In this document: in pieces, positions 47,965 to 57,442 of the stretch | Position numbering within the stretch: the first letter of the stretch is position 1 | Layout: every line of letters starts with the position of its first letter | NCBI GenBank assembly: GCA_022822065.1 | Contig: JAJECI010000008.1 | Span: 1 to 64,000, forward strand | Direction of reading: 5' to 3' | DNA length: 64,000 bases | From: Candidatus Dadabacteria bacterium | GTDB taxonomy: Bacteria; Desulfobacterota_D; UBA1144; Nemesobacterales; Nemesobacteraceae | Position numbers and translations under genes: made by a program | Notes under the pieces: model-generated | Database searches by the model: none | Told to the model about the DNA's origin: nothing | Seen by the model: the letters and a program-made list of their open reading frames with translations, nothing else

Positions 47965-49389
47965 ATGGCGGGAAAAACTCTTTTTGACAAAATTTGGGAA
48001 TCGCACCTCGTGCACGAAGAAGAAGGCAAGCCGTCCCTCCTCTACATAGATCTTCACCTCGTTCACGAAGTTACCTCTCCGCAGGCGTTTGAAGGGCTGA
48101 GAATTACGGGACGAGAAGTAAGGAGACCCGACCTTACTTTCGCCACGATGGATCATAACGTGCCGACCACCGACCGCAGCGGACCCATTTCGGACCCCAT
48201 ATCCGCAAAACAGATAGAAGCCTTACGGCAAAACTGTAAGGATTTTGGAATAACGCTCTTCGGAATAAGAATAAACAACCACTCCCAGGGCATAGTGCAC
48301 GTGATCGGTCCCGAACTCGGTCTCACAAAACCCGGGATGACCATAGTATGCGGAGACAGCCACACTTCCACTCACGGAGCGTTCGGAGCGCTTGCCTTCG
48401 GTATAGGAACAAGCGAAGTGGAGCATGTTCTGGCGACGCAGTGCTTAAGACAGAACCGTCCGAAGGTGTTTGAAATAAGGGTCGAGGGCGAACGCCAGTA
48501 CGGAGTCACGGCAAAGGACATAATACTGGGCATAATCGGACATATAGGAACCGCGGGGGCCACCGGAACAGTGGTCGAGTACCGCGGGGAAGCGATAGAG
48601 GCTCTTTCCATGGAAGAGAGGATGACTGTGTGCAACATGTCGATAGAGGGAGGGGCAAGGGCCGGAATGATAGCGCCCGATCAAAAGACCTTTGAATACG
48701 TAAAGGGCCGCCGGTACGCTCCGAAAAACGGCAATTACGAAAAAGCCCTCGAACACTGGCAGACTCTCCACACGGATTCCGACGCCGTTTTCGATAAATC
48801 CATCACTCTCGACGCCCGCAAGATAGCTCCACAGGTAAGCTGGGGAACCAACCCAGGGATGGTAACGGACGTAACCTCAAAAGTACCCGATCCCATGGAA
48901 TGCGAAGACGCGGGCAGGAGAAAATCAATGGAGCAGGCCCTTGAATACATGGGTCTCAAGGCAAACACCCCGATAACGGACATACACGTTGACAGGGTAT
49001 TTATAGGTTCCTGCACGAATTCCAGGATGGAGGATCTGCTGGCGGTTGCGAAAATGGTAAAAGGCAGGAGAGTCGCCGACGGAGTAAACGCCATGGTGGT
49101 TCCCGGCTCCCAGCTCGTAAAGAAAAAGGCGGAGGAGATGGATCTTCACAGGGTATTCACCGAGGCCGGGTTTGAGTGGCGCGAGTCTGGATGCAGCATG
49201 TGTCTCGGGATGAACCCGGACATACTGGCTCCAGGGGAGAGATGCGCGAGCACGTCCAACAGGAATTTTGAGGGTCGTCAGGGGAAAGGGGGAAGAACCC
49301 ACTTGGTAAGTCCGATAATGGCAGCCGCAGCGGCACTCAAGGGACATTTCGTTGACGTGCGCGACTGGGAAATAGAAAAGGGGATCTGA
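47965..49389 (+). CDS. leuC: 3-isopropylmalate dehydratase large subunit
   Basis: Aconitase-family large subunit of leucine synthesis, 474 residues from ATG 47965 ([16 protein letters not shown]); an upstream TTG inside eno is less likely. Iron-sulphur cluster cysteines are in [13 protein letters not shown] and [42 protein letters not shown] is the hallmark of LeuC. leuD follows after three bases. leuA and leuB are not in the window. Confidence 0.96.
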   Translation: MAGKTLFDKIWESHLVHEEEGKPSLLYIDLHLVHEVTSPQAFEGLRITGREVRRPDLTFATMDHNVPTTDRSGPISDPISAKQIEALRQNCKDFGITLFGIRINNHSQGIVHVIGPELGLTKPGMTIVCGDSHTSTHGAFGALAFGIGTSEVEHVLATQCLRQNRPKVFEIRVEGERQYGVTAKDIILGIIGHIGTAGATGTVVEYRGEAIEALSMEERMTVCNMSIEGGARAGMIAPDQKTFEYVKGRRYAPKNGNYEKALEHWQTLHTDSDAVFDKSITLDARKIAPQVSWGTNPGMVTDVTSKVPDPMECEDAGRRKSMEQALEYMGLKANTPITDIHVDRVFIGSCTNSRMEDLLAVAKMVKGRRVADGVNAMVVPGSQLVKKKAEEMDLHRVFTEAGFEWRESGCSMCLGMNPDILAPGERCASTSNRNFEGRQGKGGRTHLVSPIMAAAAALKGHFVDVRDWEIEKGI

Positions 49390-49392
49390 GAC

Positions 49393-50019
49393 ATGGAGAA
49401 GCTTCAAAAGGTATCGGGAAAAGTGGCGGCTCTTGACAGAATGAATGTCGATACCGACCAGATAATCCCCAAGCAATTCCTAAAACGCATCGAGAGAACA
49501 GGGTTCGGGGAATTTCTGTTTTTTGACTGGAAGTACAACGACGACGGAACCTTAAACGAGGATTTCGAACTCAACCAGACGAGATACACGGACGCATGCA
49601 TACTGCTCACGAGAGAGAATTTCGGGAGCGGAAGCTCCAGGGAACACGCCCCATGGGCGATAAGGGAAGCAGGGTTCAGGGTAATTCTGGCCCCTTCCTT
49701 CGCAGATATTTTCTACAACAACTGTTTTAAGAACTCGATACTTCCCATAGTCCTCTCCAAGGACAGAACGGATGAGTTGTTCCGCCTCGTATGGGAAAGT
49801 GAAGGTTATTCCCTTGAGATTGACTTGGTTGAGAAGTCTGTAACGGGGGAAGGGGTAAGCTTTTCATTCGAGATAGACGATTTCAAAAGAAAAGTGCTTC
49901 TTGAAGGGCTTGACGACATATCGCAAACCCTTGAGTCGGAAAACAGCATAGAAAAGTATGAAAAACTTTTCATGAACGAAAGAGAGTGGGTCCTTCCTGA
50001 CGAGCGGAAAAGTCCCTAA
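49393..50019 (+). CDS. leuD: 3-isopropylmalate dehydratase small subunit
   Basis: Swivelling-domain partner of LeuC, 208 residues. MNVDTDQIIPKQFLKRIERTGFG, NFGSGSSREHAPWAI and FADIFYNNCFKNSILP are the LeuD signatures, including the substrate-binding serine loop. With LeuC it isomerises 2- to 3-isopropylmalate in the cytoplasm. Last gene of eno-leuC-leuD and convergent with the small DUF2905 gene. Confidence 0.96.
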   Translation: MEKLQKVSGKVAALDRMNVDTDQIIPKQFLKRIERTGFGEFLFFDWKYNDDGTLNEDFELNQTRYTDACILLTRENFGSGSSREHAPWAIREAGFRVILAPSFADIFYNNCFKNSILPIVLSKDRTDELFRLVWESEGYSLEIDLVEKSVTGEGVSFSFEIDDFKRKVLLEGLDDISQTLESENSIEKYEKLFMNEREWVLPDERKSP

Positions 50020-50042
50020 TTCCCACCCAGCCTCCCCAGTTT

Positions 50043-50264
50043 TTATTTTCTGAAGAAAAGATTGCCCAGAAGCGTAAGCAGGATGCTCAGCACTATGCAG
50101 GTTGCAATCGGAAAATAAAAACTGAAGTTTTCTCTTTTGATTTTTATATCTCCAGGAAGTTTCCCGAAGAAATCAAGTTTCGCCACATAAGGCAGTATGA
50201 CTCCGAGCGCTATTAGCACCGCACCGAGAATGATTATGATTCTTGCGGCTTCGCTTACGTTCAC
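50043..50264 (-). CDS. DUF2905-family small membrane protein
   Basis: 73 residues starting with GTG at 50264. Two transmembrane helices (IIIILGAVLIALGVILPYV and FPIATCIVLSILLTLLGNLFF) flank a short loop with GKLPGDIKIKRENFSFYFP, the invariant signature of DUF2905. Family members are widespread small inner-membrane proteins of unknown function. No clear Shine-Dalgarno is visible before the GTG. Confidence 0.85.
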   Translation of the reverse strand: MNVSEAARIIIILGAVLIALGVILPYVAKLDFFGKLPGDIKIKRENFSFYFPIATCIVLSILLTLLGNLFFRK

Positions 50265-50437
50265 ACAAAAAAAGATAACCGCATAAAAATAATTGAGAAA
50301 TTCTCCGTGGTTTCAAAGTTTTTCCGAGCACTCGCATTTGATGGTCCCTGACAGCGATTGCGTCCCAAATGTTTCTTGGTAATAATAGGAAAGATTTTAA
50401 AACTTAGAGTACCAATCACCTCTCAGGAGAAATTCAG

Positions 50438-52162
50438 ATGAAACACAAAAAAACGTTTTTAGTCTTGGCCATGATAGTTGCGGGACTTTTCATAATTTCC
50501 TGTGGAGATGACGATGATGAAACCTTGACCATACTTTATTGGCAGGCCCCTACTATCGCCAATCCTTATCTTGCAGGGGGAACTAAGGACGTTGATGCCA
50601 GCGCTTTGATCCTAGAGCCATTGGCTAACTATGATGAGGAAGGAAGGCTAGTACCTCGACTAACAGAGGAAATTCCGACCGTGGAAAATGGCGGCGTATC
50701 AGAAGATATGACCACGATCACCTGGAAACTTAAAGAGGGAATCCTCTGGTCCGATGGCACTCCTCTAACGGTTGAAGACGTTATATTTACCCACAGATAC
50801 TTGTGTTCTCTGCCATCAACGGAAAATGTGTGTGGTCCCGTACCCGTAGGTAATGTGGATCCTGTCGAGGACTCCCCCCTTAGCATCAGGATTACCTTCA
50901 CCGCCCCCGTTATCTATCCATATACCCTCTTTGTCGGGGCCACTTCCCCTATCCTGCAAAAGGCGCAGTTTGCAAACTGCGTCGGCGAGGCAGCTCAGGG
51001 GTGCCACATGGAGAACCTGCACCCCGTCGGCACGGGGCCCTATAAAATCACCGATTTCACCGTCAGCGGGTCGGGAATGGATACCACATCATTTCTCACT
51101 TATGAGGCCAACAAACATTTCCGCGCGAACGAAAGACTATTCCCCAAGATAGTAATAAAAGGCGGCGGGGACGCCGTTGCTTCTGCGCGGGCTGTTCTGG
51201 AGACGGGTGAAGCTGACTACGCATCGAACCTGCAAATAGACCCTCAAACTCTCGGATCTTTGCAGGAAACAGGCAAGGGAACGGTTCGGCCAGCATTCGC
51301 CTCCCTTGTTGAGCACTTAGCAATCAATTTCACTAATCCCGATCCGGATCTGGAAGACCGGCGCTCCGAGTGGTCAGACGGCAATAACCCTCATCCTTTC
51401 CTGACCGATCCGGCAGTGCGCAAGGCCTTGTCTCTAGCCATTGACCGCGGACATATCGTCGAGCAACTTTACGGCGCCGCGGGCAGGGCAACCTGCAATA
51501 TTATTCCAGCGCCTCCCCAGTACGCTTCACCAAATAACGAGGACTGTCTGACCCAGGATATCGAGGAAGCAAGAACCCTGCTTGATCAGGCAGGATGGAT
51601 ACCAAGCAACGACGGCATCCGGGAAAAAGATGGAATCCGCCTGAGAATTCTTTATCAAACCTCTACCAACTCGGTTCGCCAAGGCACCCAGGAACTGATT
51701 CAGGGATGGTGGAGGGATATAGGGGTAGAAACCGAATTGAAAAACATTAACGCCGGTGTCTTCTTTAGCAGCGACCCGGAGAATCCCGACAATGTCTGGA
51801 GATTTTATGCCGACGTTGAAATGTTTGCCAACGGAGCAACATCCACTGATCCCCAGAACTATCTGTCAAGCTGGCTAACTACTGAGATTCCCGGCTCCGA
51901 AAGCAACTGGTTGGGCGGCAACATATCTCGCTGGTCCAACCAAGAGTACTATGATCTCTATCAGGAACTGACGCGGACCCCCATCGGCCCAGATCGCGAA
52001 AACCTGGTCATTCAAATGAATGACATGTTGACTCAGAACCACGTAGTGATTCCTTTGGTTGACCGCGCCTCCGTCTCGGCTTTCAGTAACAGCCTAAAGG
52101 GGGTACGGGCAAACGGATGGGACTCCGAACTGTGGAATATCCACGAGTGGTACCGGGAGTAA
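50438..52162 (+). CDS. Oligopeptide/dipeptide ABC transporter substrate-binding lipoprotein, orphan
   Basis: 574 residues of the extracellular solute-binding family 5. The signal peptide ends in the lipobox FIISCGDDDD. YDEEGRLVPRLTEEIP and WKLKEGILWSDGTPLTVEDVIFTH are the family motif, HPVGTGPYKI lies at the lobe junction, and DPAVRKALSLAIDRGHIVEQLY is also typical. AGGAGA precedes the ATG. No permease or ATPase gene adjoins it, so it must use distant partners. The ligand (peptide, nickel or other) is not predictable. Confidence 0.9.
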   Translation: MKHKKTFLVLAMIVAGLFIISCGDDDDETLTILYWQAPTIANPYLAGGTKDVDASALILEPLANYDEEGRLVPRLTEEIPTVENGGVSEDMTTITWKLKEGILWSDGTPLTVEDVIFTHRYLCSLPSTENVCGPVPVGNVDPVEDSPLSIRITFTAPVIYPYTLFVGATSPILQKAQFANCVGEAAQGCHMENLHPVGTGPYKITDFTVSGSGMDTTSFLTYEANKHFRANERLFPKIVIKGGGDAVASARAVLETGEADYASNLQIDPQTLGSLQETGKGTVRPAFASLVEHLAINFTNPDPDLEDRRSEWSDGNNPHPFLTDPAVRKALSLAIDRGHIVEQLYGAAGRATCNIIPAPPQYASPNNEDCLTQDIEEARTLLDQAGWIPSNDGIREKDGIRLRILYQTSTNSVRQGTQELIQGWWRDIGVETELKNINAGVFFSSDPENPDNVWRFYADVEMFANGATSTDPQNYLSSWLTTEIPGSESNWLGGNISRWSNQEYYDLYQELTRTPIGPDRENLVIQMNDMLTQNHVVIPLVDRASVSAFSNSLKGVRANGWDSELWNIHEWYRE

Positions 52163-52359
52163 TACGACCTACGCTCATCCAGCGGACTTGGGATCTGGAT
52201 TCCACATATAAACCCGTAAGCGCGGCCAAACGGTTCTCCGCTTCTAATCCCCTCCTATGTACTGCGCCCCGGCGGCAACCTGCTCTAAGCAATCACTCCT
52301 GAAGTGACTCTCCCCGGTTGATGCGATTCAGGCCTAAAATTAAATAAAGGGTCAAATGG

Positions 52360-52368
52360 TGTTATAAT
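52360..52368 (+). promoter_or_regulatory. Extended -10 promoter before rpoN
   Basis: TGT directly followed by a perfect TATAAT (52363-52368) forms an extended -10. There is no good -35. Transcription would start near 52375 and leave a leader of about 50 nt containing AAAGGAG before the rpoN ATG. Confidence 0.55.
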
Positions 52369-52425
52369 TTAAATGGGTCGGTTTTACAGGGTTGGGGAAA
52401 CAGGGAAAGGAGAAAAATCATTTAA

Positions 52426-53847
52426 ATGAGCGGATTCGGTCTTACGCAAACTCCTAATGTAGTACAGAAGCAAAAGCTCATCCTCACCCAGCATCTCAGG
52501 CTTTTTCTAAGCCTGGTGCAGATGAACACGGTTGAGCTCAGGGAATACCTTGAGGAACAGCTCATAGAAAACCCCGCTCTGGAAGAAGATCCAGATTCAT
52601 CTTTGGATTCGGAGAAAGAAGATCCGGGCGAATCCCTTCTAAATGAACTCGGTCCGACAGAAACCGACTATCCCGTACCCGAGGAGTTCTCCGCGGAAAC
52701 AAGTGAGGAAACTACCTGGGAAAACCAGATTCCAAATCAGGATTCTTTGTTTGAGCACCTCCACTGGCAGCTGTCAATGACCGATTTCAGCGAACTGCAA
52801 AAGCAGATAGCTTCGCTTATCATTGGTAACATAAACGAGGACGGATACCTTGAGATCGAATTTGAGGAAATAGCGAGACTGCTCGAAGCAGAAGGCTCAT
52901 CTGAGGTAGCCAGCGACCTTATGGCGGAGATAATACGGGTAGCCGAGAGGATACGCACCACGTTTGATCCCATAGGAGCCGGTTCCCGCTCCCTCTCCGA
53001 GTGTCTCGTCGCACAGGTTCTGGATCTCGGTTACGAAAGGGAAAGTTCCCTTGTGCGGGCAGTAGAGAACCATATCGACGATCTCGGCAGAAAAGACTAC
53101 GAGAAAATCTGTGCCGAACTTGACATAGGCAGGGAAGAAATACTGGAAATTGAAGCCGTAATAACTTCCCTTGAGCCAAAACCCGGGCGGCCTTATTACA
53201 CTAAAGACGCGACCAGAAACATCGTTCCCGACTTCTACGTGTACAAGGTGGGAGATAACTTGCAGATGCAGTCAAACAGGAGTTTTCCAAGACTCAAGAT
53301 AAGTTCCTACTGCAGAAAGATTCTCGCCGATCGCGCGAACCTAACGGGAGAAACCACGGACTATCTGCGGGAAAAAATCGAGGTGGCCCAGAGAATCGTT
53401 CGCTGTATCGAAGAGCGGGAAACCACAATACGCAAAGTTATGGAGAAAATCGTTGACGAGCAAAGGGAGTTTTTCGATCACGGCAGTGCTCACATAAAGC
53501 CCCTAAAGCTAAAGGACGTGGCCGATACAGTGGGAATTCATGAATCAACCGTGAGCCGTATAACAAGCAGAAAATACATACAATGTCCTCAAGGAGTGAT
53601 AGAACTTAAAAAGCTTTTCTCAAGAGGAGTTCAATCCTCCAACGGACAAAAGGTTTCGCTTGAAAAGATAAAATCAATGATCAGGGAAATAGTTAATGAC
53701 GAACCGGCCCAGTGCGCGTTCTCGGACGAAGACATATCCAGAATACTTTCCATGAAAAACATAAAGGTCGCGAGAAGAACGGTTGCAAAATACAGGAAAA
53801 CACTCGGCATACCCAGCTCATCAAAAAGACTCTCAAAGGAGGTTTGA
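52426..53847 (+). CDS. rpoN: RNA polymerase sigma-54 factor
   Basis: 473 residues. Region I is at about 1-50, with QKLILTQHLRLFLSLVQMNTVELREYL needed for activator response. An acidic region II lies at 50-80. The core-binding domain spans about 95-290. HTH sequence LKLKDVADTVGIHESTVSR recognises the -12 element. The RpoN box ARRTVAKYRK near residue 455 binds the -24 element. It heads a closely spaced cluster with hpf (3-base gap), ptsN, hprK and rapZ. No sigma-54 activator gene is in the window. Confidence 0.96.
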   Translation: MSGFGLTQTPNVVQKQKLILTQHLRLFLSLVQMNTVELREYLEEQLIENPALEEDPDSSLDSEKEDPGESLLNELGPTETDYPVPEEFSAETSEETTWENQIPNQDSLFEHLHWQLSMTDFSELQKQIASLIIGNINEDGYLEIEFEEIARLLEAEGSSEVASDLMAEIIRVAERIRTTFDPIGAGSRSLSECLVAQVLDLGYERESSLVRAVENHIDDLGRKDYEKICAELDIGREEILEIEAVITSLEPKPGRPYYTKDATRNIVPDFYVYKVGDNLQMQSNRSFPRLKISSYCRKILADRANLTGETTDYLREKIEVAQRIVRCIEERETTIRKVMEKIVDEQREFFDHGSAHIKPLKLKDVADTVGIHESTVSRITSRKYIQCPQGVIELKKLFSRGVQSSNGQKVSLEKIKSMIREIVNDEPAQCAFSDEDISRILSMKNIKVARRTVAKYRKTLGIPSSSKRLSKEV

Positions 53848-53850
53848 ACC

Positions 53851-54393
53851 ATGAAAATCGATATCATCACGAAGAACATTCCCGACAAAAGAAGATCGGA
53901 ACATCTAAAGCGTTACGCGATGAAGAAGATGCCAAAGCTCCAGAGGTACATAGACCCGGAGAGACATCCATCAGAAGCAAAAGTAATCCTCTCAGCGGAA
54001 AAGCTCAGAAACAATGCGGAAATAACGATCAGCTCGGGGCCCCTGAAAGCGGCCGCTTCGGTGGAAACGGAGGAAATGCACTCATCCATAGACAAGCTTT
54101 TCGACACGATCATAAAACAGCTGCGAAGAAGAACGGACAAACAACTGACTCTTAGAAGGAGAAACGTCTCGAGGACTCCTTCCGCCGCACGCGCGCAGAG
54201 GACGGAAACGGAAAACAACCTGAGAGTCGATCACCAGTACCTGAGTCCCAAGCCCATGAGTGTTGCTGAGGCACTGCTGCAGCTTGACGCGTCTGAAGAG
54301 AATTTCGTCGCTTTCAGAAACAGCGAGACGCTTGAGATGAATGTCGTTTACAAAAAAACCGATTCAAGAAAGGTAGGACTTCTTACCCCCTGA
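53851..54393 (+). CDS. hpf: Ribosome hibernation promoting factor, long form
   Basis: 180 residues: an S30AE/YfiA domain (about 1-100, with SVETEEMHSSIDKLFDTIIKQLRR) and a C-terminal dimerisation domain (PKPMSVAEALLQLDASEENFVAFRN). The two-domain form makes 100S ribosome dimers alone, without RMF. Located as usual directly after rpoN; ptsN starts at the very next base after its stop. Confidence 0.93.
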   Translation: MKIDIITKNIPDKRRSEHLKRYAMKKMPKLQRYIDPERHPSEAKVILSAEKLRNNAEITISSGPLKAAASVETEEMHSSIDKLFDTIIKQLRRRTDKQLTLRRRNVSRTPSAARAQRTETENNLRVDHQYLSPKPMSVAEALLQLDASEENFVAFRNSETLEMNVVYKKTDSRKVGLLTP

Positions 54394-54870
54394 GTGCGGA
54401 AAAAAGTGAGAATTTCGGAATGCCTGGAAAAAAACTCCGTATTTCCCCAACTCGTTTCGACGACAAAGCCGGACGTGCTGCGGGAGCTATCGGAAAAAGT
54501 CGCAGAAGCCGTGCCCAGGCTTAACGTGCAGAGACTCAACGAAATCCTGGTTGAACGAGAGGAACTATGCAGCACAGCAATTGATTCCGGGGTGGCGATC
54601 CCACACGTAAAACTCCTTGATATTCCGGATATAACCATGGCGTTTGCCAGAAGCGAAGCGGGGGTTGATTTCGACTCGCTGGACGGGGAGAAAACCCACC
54701 TTTTCGCCGTCTTGATAACTCCTGAGAACTGTCCCACGGAAACCCGGATAACCCTGCTTGCGCGGATATCCGGGATACTAGGGCAAAACGACGTAAGGTC
54801 AAAACTTATCGCGTCGAAAGAGGCCTCCGATATTTACAACCTGCTGATTGAAGAAGATGAAAAACTCTGA
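54394..54870 (+). CDS. ptsN: PTS IIA-like nitrogen-regulatory protein (EIIA-Ntr)
   Basis: 158 residues starting at GTG 54394, immediately after the hpf stop. The phosphorylatable histidine is His71 in SGVAIPHVKL, and the domain end VRSKLIASKEASDIYNLL is typical of EIIA-Ntr. In other bacteria its phosphorylation state tunes potassium transport, the stringent response or sigma-54 genes. The hprK frame overlaps its last codons by 14 bases. Confidence 0.93.
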   Translation: MRKKVRISECLEKNSVFPQLVSTTKPDVLRELSEKVAEAVPRLNVQRLNEILVEREELCSTAIDSGVAIPHVKLLDIPDITMAFARSEAGVDFDSLDGEKTHLFAVLITPENCPTETRITLLARISGILGQNDVRSKLIASKEASDIYNLLIEEDEKL

Positions 54871-55786
54871 GAATAGTCATTCCCTCTCGATCGGGGACTT
54901 TTACGGAAAGTTCGGAGAAAAACTCTTTCTTGAATGTATTTCCGGGAAAGACGGGTTTGAAAGACGCATAATTTCACCGAGCGCCAAGAAGCCGGGATTA
55001 AGGATGATAGAAAAGAGAATAGAACTCGAGAGCGGAAACATACAAGTGCTCGGCAGAACGGAAATCTCCTACATAAACGGGTTTCCCGCCAAAACCCAGA
55101 AAAAGATAATATCAAGTCTTCTGTCAAACGATATTCCCTGCTTTATACTCTCAAAGGGAGCTCGCCCGGAAGAATCCTTTACCGAGTATTTTGAAAAAAA
55201 ACGGATACCGCTTTTTGCCACGACCTTGGGCACGGGGAAATTCATAACTATTCTCAATGAACTGCTCGCCGAGGAGTTCGCAACCAGAATAACGGTTCAC
55301 GGAGTGCTTCTGGACGTGCACCATACGGGAGTCCTGATTCTCGGGAAAAGCGGAATCGGGAAAAGCGAATGCGCGATCGACCTTATAATACAGGGTTCCA
55401 AGCTTATCGCGGACGATGTGGTCGAGATAAGGAAGATAGGTTCCCAGACACTTGTCGGAGTGGGTCCCGAGAACATAAGGTACCTTGTGGAGGTAAGGGG
55501 AATAGGCATAGTGAACATAAAGGACCTTTTCGGAACCACCTGCGTTATGGAAAAAAGAGAGATCGACATGGTAATAGAGCTTCACCAGTGGGATTCCGAA
55601 ACGGAATACGATCGCCTGGGCTTGGACACGAAAACATACTCCATACTCGACATAGAACTGCCCTACATCGTGCTGCCTGTGAGTCCGGGAAGAAACATGG
55701 CATCCGTAATAGATGTGGCAGTGCGGAACCAGATACTTAAGGAGACCGGCAAAAAAATCGAGATTCCGTCCGGCACTCGGAAATAA
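54857..55786 (+). CDS. hprK: HPr kinase/phosphorylase
   Basis: 309 residues from ATG 54857, or three more from an upstream TTG. It phosphorylates HPr on serine and reverses this with phosphate. The N-terminal HprK domain has FILSKGARPEESF. The P-loop LILGKSGIGKSECAIDLI is at about 160-178, and VEVRGIGIVNIKDLFG with the following EKREIDMVIEL is the HprK family signature. In Gram-negatives HprK usually accompanies an incomplete, regulatory PTS, as seems the case here. Its stop overlaps the rapZ start by one base. Confidence 0.95.
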   Translation: MKNSENSHSLSIGDFYGKFGEKLFLECISGKDGFERRIISPSAKKPGLRMIEKRIELESGNIQVLGRTEISYINGFPAKTQKKIISSLLSNDIPCFILSKGARPEESFTEYFEKKRIPLFATTLGTGKFITILNELLAEEFATRITVHGVLLDVHHTGVLILGKSGIGKSECAIDLIIQGSKLIADDVVEIRKIGSQTLVGVGPENIRYLVEVRGIGIVNIKDLFGTTCVMEKREIDMVIELHQWDSETEYDRLGLDTKTYSILDIELPYIVLPVSPGRNMASVIDVAVRNQILKETGKKIEIPSGTRK

Positions 55787-56643
55787 TGGAACAGATAATA
55801 ATACTGAGCGGGCTATCCGGTTCGGGAAAAAGCACCGCGACGAAAGCGCTTGAAGATATGGGCTTTTTCTGCGTCGACAACCTGCCTCCCGAGCTTCTTT
55901 TCTCTTTTATCGACCTTTGCGGGAAATCTCTTACGCAGATAAAAAAGGCGGTCGTAGTCATTGATATACGAATACCGGTAAAAGATGCGCTTTATGATTT
56001 TGAAAAAGTGCTGAAAAAGATAAGAAAATCGGCCGAAAGAGTCGACCTTGTGTTTCTTGAATGCTCTGATGAGACAATTGTTAAAAGATACAAGGAGACA
56101 AGGAGAGTTCACCCGCTTGGAGTTGAGAAGACGCTAACCGAAGGAATATCAGAGGAAAAGCGGATCCTAGCGGACATACGAGAGCTCTCGGACAAGCACA
56201 TAGACACAAGCGCCCTCAGCGTTCACGATCTAAAAGCGATCATAGCGAAGATTGCCGGGACAACCGACAAGCAGACCCCTCTCATTACCCTTCTCTCCTT
56301 CGGCTACAAGTACGGGGTTCCCGAAGACGCGGATCTGGTTTTCGACGTTCGGTTTCTGAAAAATCCTCATTTCACAGAATCCCTGAGGGACCTTGACGGA
56401 ACCTCAAGCGAAATCGTGGACTTCGTCATGTCGGATAAAGCTTCGCGGGAGTTTCTTGAGAAGCTGTGCTCTTTTCTGCGCTTTTTAATCCCGAAATATT
56501 CCGAGGAAGGAAAATCCTATCTTACTCTGGGGATAGGCTGCACCGGAGGGAAGCACCGCTCGGTAGTCATGGCTGACGCTCTCGGCGAAAGCCTTTCCGA
56601 ATATTCCGCGATTATTAGACACAGGGATATAAATAAGCTATAA
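55786..56643 (+). CDS. rapZ: RNase adapter protein RapZ (YvcJ family nucleotide-binding protein)
   Basis: 285 residues. Walker A SGLSGSGKSTATKALEDMGF at residues 8-27 and DNLPPELL follow the family pattern. The C-terminal domain begins SFGYKYGVPEDADLVFDVRFLKNP and ends with GIGCTGGKHRSVVMA. In E. coli RapZ controls glmS by directing RNase E to a small RNA; glmS is also in this window, but no such small RNA was seen. Inserted between hprK and EIIA-Man as in related genomes. Confidence 0.95.
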   Translation: MEQIIILSGLSGSGKSTATKALEDMGFFCVDNLPPELLFSFIDLCGKSLTQIKKAVVVIDIRIPVKDALYDFEKVLKKIRKSAERVDLVFLECSDETIVKRYKETRRVHPLGVEKTLTEGISEEKRILADIRELSDKHIDTSALSVHDLKAIIAKIAGTTDKQTPLITLLSFGYKYGVPEDADLVFDVRFLKNPHFTESLRDLDGTSSEIVDFVMSDKASREFLEKLCSFLRFLIPKYSEEGKSYLTLGIGCTGGKHRSVVMADALGESLSEYSAIIRHRDINKL

Positions 56644-56650
56644 AAATCCT

Positions 56651-57061
56651 ATGTTTTCCATAGTTGTGATCACGCACGGAAAGCTCGCAAAGGAGCTTAT
56701 ATCAGCCGTGAATTTCATTCTGCCCGAGAAACCCAGGGTCAAGATGACCGCAGTCTCAATAGACGCCTCAAAAGACTCCAAGGATTTTGAAAAGAAAGTG
56801 AAAGCTTCGGTCGACACAGTTGACGAGGGAGACGGGATACTGCTTGTAACGGACATGTTCGGAGGAACCCCCTCCAACATAAGCCTGATGTTTCTTGAAA
56901 GTGGTGAAATGGAGGTGATTTCAGGGGTGAACCTGCCAATGCTTTTAAAACTCGGCACCGTCGAGGAAAAAACCACTCTAAAAGAAGCAGTGCAGCTTGC
57001 GGCAAAGGCGGGAAGAGACAACATAATAGTGGCAAGTGAACTTCTTAGTAAAAACGGTTAG
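56651..57061 (+). CDS. PTS mannose-family EIIA component
   Basis: 136 residues. The phosphorylated histidine is His9 in VVITHGKLAKELI. LLVTDMFGGTPSNISLMFLE and VISGVNLPMLLKL are diagnostic for the EIIA-Man fold. No EIIB, EIIC or EIID follows, so a regulatory rather than sugar-transport role is likely, as with orphan EIIA-Man proteins in deltaproteobacteria-like genomes. In such genomes HPr and enzyme I genes normally come next; here they do not. Confidence 0.92.
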   Translation: MFSIVVITHGKLAKELISAVNFILPEKPRVKMTAVSIDASKDSKDFEKKVKASVDTVDEGDGILLVTDMFGGTPSNISLMFLESGEMEVISGVNLPMLLKLGTVEEKTTLKEAVQLAAKAGRDNIIVASELLSKNG

Positions 57062-57084
57062 AATACGCCGGAGGGAACGCTTAA

Positions 57085-57408
57085 ATGGACGCATACACAC
57101 TTGACGCCGTAATTGAGATGTACACGAATCATCTCCTTCAGGGCGAACTTGAGGGGTTCCAGATCGAGATAGCCCCCGAGATAAAGGATGAAATCGCAGC
57201 AATAGCCCTTTACCTTGATTCAAAGACCGTCAGGGCTTCCGGAGAAATAGAAGAGTTCTACGAAGGTTACAAAAGGGCTGCGTTTGACGTGCTTTCCTTT
57301 ATGGGAATTGAGTTTTTTGAAGACAGGGAAAACAAACTGATCAAGATAATGAGGTCTAACTACGACTCCAGTCTTCAGGAAGAACTCAAAAAGAATATCT
57401 GGGGATAG
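57085..57408 (+). CDS. Uncharacterised 107-residue protein in the PTS cluster
   Basis: I do not recognise the family. The protein begins MDAYTLDAVIEMYTNHLLQG, is acidic and predicted mostly helical, and has no Cys, signal peptide or membrane segment. The central EIEEFYEGYKRAAFDVLSFMG is an amphipathic helix, followed by a short strand-like IEFFED. It lies 23 bases after EIIA-Man, with the same strand and compact spacing, at the place where HPr is expected. It lacks the HPr active-site motif (no GLHARP-type sequence). Coding nature is supported by codon use, spacing and the next gene. Confidence 0.75.
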   Translation: MDAYTLDAVIEMYTNHLLQGELEGFQIEIAPEIKDEIAAIALYLDSKTVRASGEIEEFYEGYKRAAFDVLSFMGIEFFEDRENKLIKIMRSNYDSSLQEELKKNIWG

Positions 57409-57442
57409 AACAGCCTCCACCGTAAAATTCCCGCCCCCTGTT

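Noticed and set aside
57085-57408. Unknown 107-residue protein as HPr
   Set aside because: It has no phosphorylatable His in a GLHARP-type motif and its length and pattern differ from HPr.
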